Of a stretch of 64,000 bases of DNA, positions 59,363 through 64,000 are shown piece by piece (the first letter of the stretch is position 1; every line of letters starts with the position of its first letter). A program made the position numbers and the translations under genes. Source of the stretch: Nitrososphaeria archaeon (GTDB lineage Archaea; Thermoproteota; Nitrososphaeria; Nitrososphaerales; JAAOZN01); the NCBI GenBank assembly GCA_029775855.1, contig JARVJZ010000001.1:62001-126000 (forward strand). Reading direction: 5' to 3'. Below the pieces are notes generated by a model, which saw only the letters and a program-made list of their open reading frames with translations, was not told the DNA's origin and ran no database searches.

Positions 59363-59917
59363 ATGCTCCCCGATCTTGAAGAGATCCGTAACATCAGATT
59401 AAGGCTTGGTTTAACTCAGAGGAAGCTAGCATCTTTAGTTGGGGTAAGCACTTCGCTAATAAATCAGATTGAGTCAGGCAGAAGTAAACCGAGCTACGAG
59501 ACCGCTAGGAAGATTTTCCAAGTACTAAATGGGCTTGAAGCTAAGACCTCTCCTAAGGTTGGTGATATATGTAGCAGAAGCGTGATATCAGTCTCAGGTA
59601 AAGATACTGCCGCTTATGCCGTTGAGGTGATGAGGAAGCACGGTTTTAGTCAGCTTCCTGTCTTTGACGGCGAGAAGGTGATTGGGCTTATCACGGAAGA
59701 GGGGATTATGAGGAAGATGATGAGCGGGGATCCCGATAGAGTGGGCAAGTCTTTGGTTTTTCAGATAGCCGATGCTCCGCCACCTATAGTTGATACCTCA
59801 ACACCAGCTAAGGCGATTATTCCTCTCGTAAAGTATTGTAAGGCGGTCTTGGTCGCAGAGAAGGGTAAGATCATTGGTATAATAACCGCTGCTGATCTGC
59901 TTAAAATGGTTGAGTAA
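59363..59917 (+). CDS. HTH (XRE) - CBS pair transcription regulator
   Basis: 184 residues. Helix-turn-helix at 8-60 (RLRLGLTQRKLASLVGVSTSLINQIESGRSKPSYETA) then two CBS motifs (about 65-125 and 130-184; PVFDGEKVIGLITEE, KGKIIGIITAADLL). CBS pairs usually bind AMP, ATP or SAM, so it may link energy or methyl state to gene expression. This architecture recurs in archaea. The ATG has no good Shine-Dalgarno. It is convergent with an ABC permease. Confidence 0.9.
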   Translation: MLPDLEEIRNIRLRLGLTQRKLASLVGVSTSLINQIESGRSKPSYETARKIFQVLNGLEAKTSPKVGDICSRSVISVSGKDTAAYAVEVMRKHGFSQLPVFDGEKVIGLITEEGIMRKMMSGDPDRVGKSLVFQIADAPPPIVDTSTPAKAIIPLVKYCKAVLVAEKGKIIGIITAADLLKMVE

Positions 59918-59924
59918 GCTCTTT

Positions 59925-61166
59925 CTACTCCTTTCTTAAGGCTACTACAGGGTCTAAGCTAGCAGCCCTCCAAGCCGGGTAAACTCCAGCTATCAAGCTT
60001 AAAATTACGCTGAAGAGCAAAACTGTAAGCAGCATATCTGGTGTGAAGATGGGCTGTATATTGAATGTTTGAATGCTCTGTGTGTTAAATTCATTAAAGG
60101 TTTCGTTGTTTCCACTAAGTAAACCTATAAGGAGATAGGCTGCTCCTATTCCACCTATGTTGCCTACAATTCCCCCTATCACACCTATTAACAACGCTTC
60201 CCCTAAAAATAGCTGTATGATTGATAGTTTCGGGAACCCTATGGCTTTAAGAAGCCCTATCTCACGTGTTCTTTCTAGGACTGATGTGTAAAGCGCTGCA
60301 AAGATTCCTACAGCTGCAACGATGAGTGATACGCTTGCTATGCTTCCTAGGAAGGTGTTTATAGTTCCGGTTATGTTTTGAATCGTTCTGATTATTGATC
60401 TAGAGGAAAAGATTTCCGCGCCACCTCCAAAGATCTCCTTTAATTCATTGGTCACCGCGTCTACGATATCAGCGTTTTCAGTTACAACATAGAGTCCATC
60501 ATATCTTCCGCCCCTACCTAAGAAGGCGTTGGCTGTTTGCGTGGATGTGAAGACCATGCGATCTACGGGTATGAACATTCCTTGGCTACCCATATAGTCG
60601 AGCACGCCGTCAACGAGCAGATTTCTTGTTTCTATTATGCGTCTACCTTCAACTACACTACTTATTTCGAGAACAATTACTTGCCCTACATCTATAAAAT
60701 TCTCTTCACCCGGGGGGTTGCTGATGAGGTTGCCTACAAGAACCGTTGGTTCATTCTGAGAACCAAAGCGCCCCTCCTTTAACCTTAAAGTTGGAAAGAT
60801 TGTCGTGAGTCTACTTCGATCTATCCCAACCAAAGTAGCTGTTATAGACTTCCCAGAAGATTTAACTGTAAGCACCTGTTGTATGAAAGGTTCACTTAAA
60901 ACTACGCCAGGTATGCGCTCTACTAACGCTGCGGTTTGGTCTGTAATCTTAGCTGCAGACCCGCTTCTAAGTCCTCCGGGTATAACTATTATTACGTTGG
61001 CTCCGAGTGTGCTGAATTCTTTTATTAGATAGTCGTTCAGTCCAGCAGACATGCCGTTTAATCCTGTTAGTAGGGCTGTGCCTACAACTACCATGATTAT
61101 GGTGATGGTGGCTCTAAGTTTTCTTTCTATTAGTGCTTGATAGGAGAGTTTTAGTAGTTTGAGCAA
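59925..61166 (-). CDS. ABC transporter permease, MacB/FtsX type
   Basis: 413 residues. One N-terminal membrane helix (about 17-40), a large outside domain (about 45-275) and three C-terminal helices with ERTREIGLLKAIGFPKLSIIQLFLGEALLIG, the FtsX cytoplasmic coupling loop. It fits a MacB-like exporter or lipoprotein/peptide mechanotransmission system. It lies 11 nt downstream of its ATPase gene on the same strand. Substrate unknown. Confidence 0.9.
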   Translation of the reverse strand: MLKLLKLSYQALIERKLRATITIIMVVVGTALLTGLNGMSAGLNDYLIKEFSTLGANVIIVIPGGLRSGSAAKITDQTAALVERIPGVVLSEPFIQQVLTVKSSGKSITATLVGIDRSRLTTIFPTLRLKEGRFGSQNEPTVLVGNLISNPPGEENFIDVGQVIVLEISSVVEGRRIIETRNLLVDGVLDYMGSQGMFIPVDRMVFTSTQTANAFLGRGGRYDGLYVVTENADIVDAVTNELKEIFGGGAEIFSSRSIIRTIQNITGTINTFLGSIASVSLIVAAVGIFAALYTSVLERTREIGLLKAIGFPKLSIIQLFLGEALLIGVIGGIVGNIGGIGAAYLLIGLLSGNNETFNEFNTQSIQTFNIQPIFTPDMLLTVLLFSVILSLIAGVYPAWRAASLDPVVALRKE

Positions 61167-61177
61167 CGTTGCATCAA

Positions 61178-61903
61178 CTAGTATATTGTCTTCTCTAGGC
61201 TTATGTCTTTCTCTACAGTGCCGTCTCTGAGTCTTATTATTCGATGGGTTTGGTTGGCTACTTCCATGTTGTGTGTGACTATGATGAAGGTTGTGTTAAA
61301 TTTCTTATTCAAGTCTTGTACCAATTTGACGATTTCTTGTGTGGTTTTGCTGTCAAGATTACCTGTTATTTCGTCACCTAAGATTATAGAAGGGTTTGTG
61401 ACTAGGGCTCTTGCAATAGCAACTCTTTGCTGCTCTCCTCCACTGAGTTCATTAGGCTTTCTATTTATCTTGCTGCCTAGCCCTACTGCTGTTAGTAAGT
61501 TGATTGCCCTTCTCCTTCTTTCATCTGGGTCAATTTTTCTTATGAGTAAAGGTAGCTGCACGTTATCGATTGCTGTTAGACGTGGTATTAGGTTGAATGC
61601 TTGGAAGACAAACCCTATCTTTCTGTTGCGGAGTTCTGCCAAATCCTTGTCGCTGAGTCTATAGATGTCTACTCCATCGATGTAGACCTTTCCTGAAGTA
61701 GGTCTGTCTAAGGCTCCTAAGAGGTTCAACAGCGTGGATTTACCGCTACCTGAGGGTCCGACAACAGAAACGAGTTCTCCTCGCTTTATGGTTAACGAGA
61801 CTCCCTTTAATGCCGAGTAAATCTCTTTCCCGGTCACATAGTCTTTTCTAAGATTAATGGTCTTTAGCACCACTCCGTCTTCGCCCGTCTTTTTTGCCAG
61901 CAA
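61178..61903 (-). CDS. ABC transporter ATPase, MacB/LolD type
   Basis: 241 residues. Walker A GPSGSGKSTLLN, signature LSGGEQQRVAIARALV, Walker B IILGDEITGNLDSKT and the H-loop THNM are all complete. LolD/MacB-type ATPases pair with FtsX-fold permeases, as here. TTG start is likely; the N terminus before TINLRKDYVTG is not conserved. Operon with the permease. Confidence 0.94.
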   Translation of the reverse strand: MLAKKTGEDGVVLKTINLRKDYVTGKEIYSALKGVSLTIKRGELVSVVGPSGSGKSTLLNLLGALDRPTSGKVYIDGVDIYRLSDKDLAELRNRKIGFVFQAFNLIPRLTAIDNVQLPLLIRKIDPDERRRRAINLLTAVGLGSKINRKPNELSGGEQQRVAIARALVTNPSIILGDEITGNLDSKTTQEIVKLVQDLNKKFNTTFIIVTHNMEVANQTHRIIRLRDGTVEKDISLEKTIY

Positions 61904-62017
61904 CCCATTAAAGATTTAGATATTAAGGATATTTTAAAGTATACTAAGACCGTTAAGAATATAATCTATTACCTGCATCTCTCATCAAGATGGGTCCTGA
62001 AGAGCAAAGGAAATGTC

Positions 62018-62677
62018 GTGCTCAAACTCACAGGAAGCCTCTTTGATAGAGACGCTGAGGATATTAGAGCTGTATCTAAAGTGCTTACAGATGTTCTTAA
62101 AGAGTTATGTGGGTTAACAGTAGTTACAGGAGGAGGTAAAGCGGCTAGGCACTACATAGATATTGCTACGAGGTTGGGTGCAGACCAATCTACCCTAGAC
62201 GAAATCGGAACAGAAGCTTCAAGAATAAACGCTAAACTCCTAATAATCACATTAGGCTCCTTAGCCTATCCTTATCCGCCAGACACCCTAGAGGAAGCGG
62301 TTAAAGCTGTATCTACGGGTAAAGTGGTTGTAGCTGGAGGATTCCAGCCTGGGCAGAGCACTAATGCTGTAGCCTCGCTTTTGGCTGAGCGTCTCTCAGC
62401 ATCCCTCTTCATAAATGCTACTGATGTTGAGGGTGTGTATGATAAAGACCCTAAGAGGTTTAGAGATGCTAAGCTTCTTAAAAAGGTCTCCGTTGCTGAG
62501 TTAAGGCGCATATTAGAAGGCAGCTCAACTTATGCCGGAACATATGAGTTGATGGATCCTCTGGCTCTTAAGATTATAGAGCGCTCTAAAATACCTACCC
62601 GCATCATCAAGTGCAGCCCCGAGTGTATAAGAGGTGCTTTAGTAGGTAGAGATATAGGCACGTTAATAGTAGGTTAA
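62018..62677 (+). CDS. pyrH: archaeal UMP kinase
   Basis: 219 residues. KLTGSLF at the start, the phosphate-binding VVTGGGKAARHY, TDVEGVYDKDPKRF and the AGTYELMDPLALKII motif for UMP binding fit the PyrH family of archaea. It makes UDP from UMP. Start GTG 62018, with AAAGGA 7 nt before it. A zinc-ribbon/TM small gene is 5 nt downstream; tRNA-Leu follows. Confidence 0.94.
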   Translation: MLKLTGSLFDRDAEDIRAVSKVLTDVLKELCGLTVVTGGGKAARHYIDIATRLGADQSTLDEIGTEASRINAKLLIITLGSLAYPYPPDTLEEAVKAVSTGKVVVAGGFQPGQSTNAVASLLAERLSASLFINATDVEGVYDKDPKRFRDAKLLKKVSVAELRRILEGSSTYAGTYELMDPLALKIIERSKIPTRIIKCSPECIRGALVGRDIGTLIVG

Positions 62678-62682
62678 GTGGT

Positions 62683-62898
62683 ATGTCACAGCAAAAGACG
62701 TTGATACCCCCTCATACACATTGTAAGGTATGTGGTAAAGCTATACCAGTTGGAAAGAGCTACTGCTCTAATGAGTGTAGGGAGAGCGAGGTTAAGAGTC
62801 AGCAGAGAGCAAAGAGGCTCTCAAGAATATATACGCTCTTCTTCATAGCCTTAATGATAATAATCATCCTAATGACAGCTTTAACACCACGGGGGTAA
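62683..62898 (+). CDS. small zinc-ribbon membrane protein (DUF2116-like)
   Basis: 71 residues. Zinc ribbon CKVCGKAI/CSNECRES, then a basic linker and one membrane helix (about 50-67: LFFIALMIIIILMTAL). The plan matches DUF2116-type archaeal proteins of unknown function. It begins 5 nt after pyrH, so it is probably in the same operon; the C terminus ends close to the tRNA promoter. Confidence 0.78.
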   Translation: MSQQKTLIPPHTHCKVCGKAIPVGKSYCSNECRESEVKSQQRAKRLSRIYTLFFIALMIIIILMTALTPRG

Positions 62899-62946
62899 AA
62901 GCAGTTTAAATTAGAGCAGAGCAATAGGGGGTATAGGCGGGGGCGC

Positions 62947-63106
62947 GCGGGGGTTAGTCCAAACACCCCCAACCCGAGCCAGGTCAAAGCCTTGAGTTAG
63001 GCGACAAAAGGGGGCAGAGCAAAAGCGCCTAAACTCAAGATCTGCTCGGTCAGCCGTTCGTGGGTTCAAAACCCTCTAGTAGAGGGTGAAACTCCCACCC
63101 CCCGCA
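62947..63106 (+). tRNA. tRNA-Leu (anticodon CAA) read as having four introns
   Basis: Exons: 62947-62955, 62973-62987, 63008-63017, 63033-63070, 63093-63106 (86 nt when joined). Acceptor GCGGGGG pairs with CCCCCGC (63099-63105), discriminator A 63106; anticodon stem GCAGA/TCTGC, loop CTCAAGA with CAA at 63036-63038; long variable arm of class II (63046-63059); T-stem GTGGG/CCCAC. Inferred introns: 62956-62972 (17 nt, 9/10), 62988-63007 (20 nt, D-loop, plus or minus one A), 63018-63032 (15 nt, 30/31), 63071-63092 (22 nt, T-loop 59/60). Each can fold as bulge-helix-bulge, the last canonically, and joining restores the loop TTCAAAT. TTTAAATTA at 62905-62913 is a likely TATA box. Confidence 0.82.
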
Positions 63107-63119
63107 CTAGTATTCTTAG

Positions 63120-64000
63120 CTAGGTTTGTTGATAGGGTTCTATTTTTAATATGGGTCCATCTTTTTGAATTACTTTTACTTTTTGCCCCTTGGTTATGTC
63201 TTGGTCTGAGGTTGCTTGCCAATATTCTGCTCCGCATCTCACTAAGCCAATCTTTCCCTTAGGTATATCTTCAACCGCAACACATACGCCGCCTACGATG
63301 TCTCCTATTGCTGGCGGTCTCTTTCTGGCTTGAATCACCTTATAGGCTGCAAATATGAAGAAGGCGCCGATAATCAACGGAGCCAATAGTGTGATTAGAA
63401 GTAGTTGATTTAGTAAGTCAGTTGAAACAAGCCACGGGCCGGTGGGCAGCGTTGGGAAGAGTAGTATCCCGCCGATTATTATGCAAGCAAAGCCGGCGCC
63501 GCCAAGCAACCCGAAGCCTGGTGTGAATAACTCAGCGAGAAGCAAAACCGCACCCAAAGCTATCAGCAGTATCCCACCTATGAATATTCCCGTTAAGCCA
63601 AGACCTATTAAGCCAAGTATAAGGCAGATACCTCCTATTACCTCGCTGCCGTAGCCTGGTGATGTTAACCCAAAGATTAGTGCGTAGAGTCCTGCAATAA
63701 AGAGTATATAGGATATTATTGGATCTGATAGAACCTTCAGGATCTGTAGTCTTAGACTTGGTTCCCACCACACAATCTTTAGCCCTTCTGTTTTGATTAC
63801 GTATTCTCCTTCAAGAAGTTCTACTTTGACCCCATCTATCATCTTAAGCAGTTCTTCAACGGAGTCAGCTACATACTCTATTACCCCCATCTTTTTCGCT
63901 TCTTCTGCTGAAAGGTTTAGGTTTTCTTTTATGAAGCGTGCCGCTGTAGTCTCATTTCTTCCGTGCATCCTTGCCTTTTCAACCAAAAATGTGGTTAAGG
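63120..64000 (-). CDS. NfeD/SppA-like membrane protease, C-terminal part (runs off right edge)
   Basis: 293 codons visible; the frame is open past 64000, so the N terminus with most of the ClpP-like protease domain is missing. Visible from the edge: LTTFLVEKARMHGRN and NLSAEEAKKMGVIEYVADSVEELL, the tail of the SppA/ClpP-fold domain; then about five membrane segments (about 95-215) and a final OB-fold NfeD domain with IGLVRCGAEYWQATSD. This is the NfeD1b/1510-N-like architecture, which cleaves stomatin-like partners in the membrane. The catalytic Ser/Lys are outside the window. A TTG at 63986 is internal and should not be taken as the start. Confidence 0.86.
   Translation of the reverse strand, partial: LTTFLVEKARMHGRNETTAARFIKENLNLSAEEAKKMGVIEYVADSVEELLKMIDGVKVELLEGEYVIKTEGLKIVWWEPSLRLQILKVLSDPIISYILFIAGLYALIFGLTSPGYGSEVIGGICLILGLIGLGLTGIFIGGILLIALGAVLLLAELFTPGFGLLGGAGFACIIIGGILLFPTLPTGPWLVSTDLLNQLLLITLLAPLIIGAFFIFAAYKVIQARKRPPAIGDIVGGVCVAVEDIPKGKIGLVRCGAEYWQATSDQDITKGQKVKVIQKDGPILKIEPYQQT

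Noticed and set aside
62272-62511. Minus-strand frame within pyrH
   Set aside because: Mirrors the conserved UMP-kinase coding region; no support of its own.
1-64000. CRISPR array, IS element, prophage or integrated plasmid
   Set aside because: No regular direct repeats with spacers, transposase, integrase or terminal repeats were seen, and gene order is housekeeping in nature.

Overview
The window is a gene-dense piece of archaeal chromosome: archaeal-type TFB, aIF1, aRF1, Pelota, DnaG-like primase, archaeal shikimate pathway, SRP RNA and TATA-driven leaderless genes. L13e, a fused GuaA, two TFB genes and tRNA introns outside the anticodon loop point to the Thermoproteota (TACK) side, perhaps a Bathyarchaeia-, Caldarchaeales- or Nitrososphaeria-like lineage; the class cannot be fixed from the sequence alone. 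I see no insertion sequence, CRISPR array, phage or integrated element, so this looks like stable backbone. Many starts are GTG or TTG, chosen here by a GGTG/GAGGTGA Shine-Dalgarno motif or by a TATA box about 27 nt upstream of a leaderless start.

Layout. 1-3.4 kb: the left edge cuts cdhA (CO dehydrogenase/acetyl-CoA synthase alpha subunit), followed by an unknown gene and guaA. 3.4-7.6 kb: an MFS carrier and a complex-I-type nuoB-nuoI-nuoCD group without membrane subunits. 7.7-12.4 kb: sugar-nucleotide genes (GalT-like, PGI/PMI, GlmU-like, nucleotidyltransferase). 12.5-17.5 kb: heme O synthase, moeA-xdhC-mocA for molybdenum cofactor, and tatA/tatC. 17.8-21.2 kb: two efflux/anion permeases and small Cys-rich or coiled-coil proteins. 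21.3-25.7 kb: Lhr helicase, Mre11-like phosphoesterase and a beta-CASP-like nuclease. 25.8-28.7 kb: OLA1/YchF-like GTPase, CysS and a stand-alone RAM domain. 28.9-39.0 kb: a ten-gene operon from aspartate kinase through the archaeal shikimate pathway to a chorismate mutase-aminotransferase fusion and TyrA. 39.0-57.4 kb: housekeeping and regulatory genes (aIF1, TFB1, TFB2, hemerythrin, E1-like/JAMM, L13e, OGG, PhoU, DnaG, Pelota, S2P, Ncs6/TtcA). 57.4-64.0 kb: SRP RNA, aRF1, ABC exporter, UMP kinase, an intron-riddled tRNA-Leu and, cut by the right edge, an NfeD/SppA-like protein.

How the genes fit together. Cdh suggests anaerobic C1/acetyl-CoA metabolism, whereas heme O synthase, hemerythrin, a complex-I module and Mo-cofactor genes of the kind that serve aerobic CO/xanthine dehydrogenases, next to Tat export, suggest respiratory capacity; a facultative or flexible energy metabolism is an inference. 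The aromatic operon is near-complete: LysC feeds aspartate semialdehyde synthesis, the semialdehyde enters the aminodeoxyheptulosonate route, and the last two genes lead toward tyrosine. No prephenate dehydratase is present here.

Most notable items: a tRNA-Leu(CAA) that can be read as interrupted by four tiny introns, one in the T-loop; an intact hemerythrin gene with no AUG/GUG/UUG start; short leaderless upstream ORFs touching or nearly touching the aIF1 and PfkB starts; one quasi-symmetric TATA element equidistant from two divergent leaderless starts; a TatC with a C-terminal zinc ribbon; and a GalT homologue that has lost its catalytic histidine.
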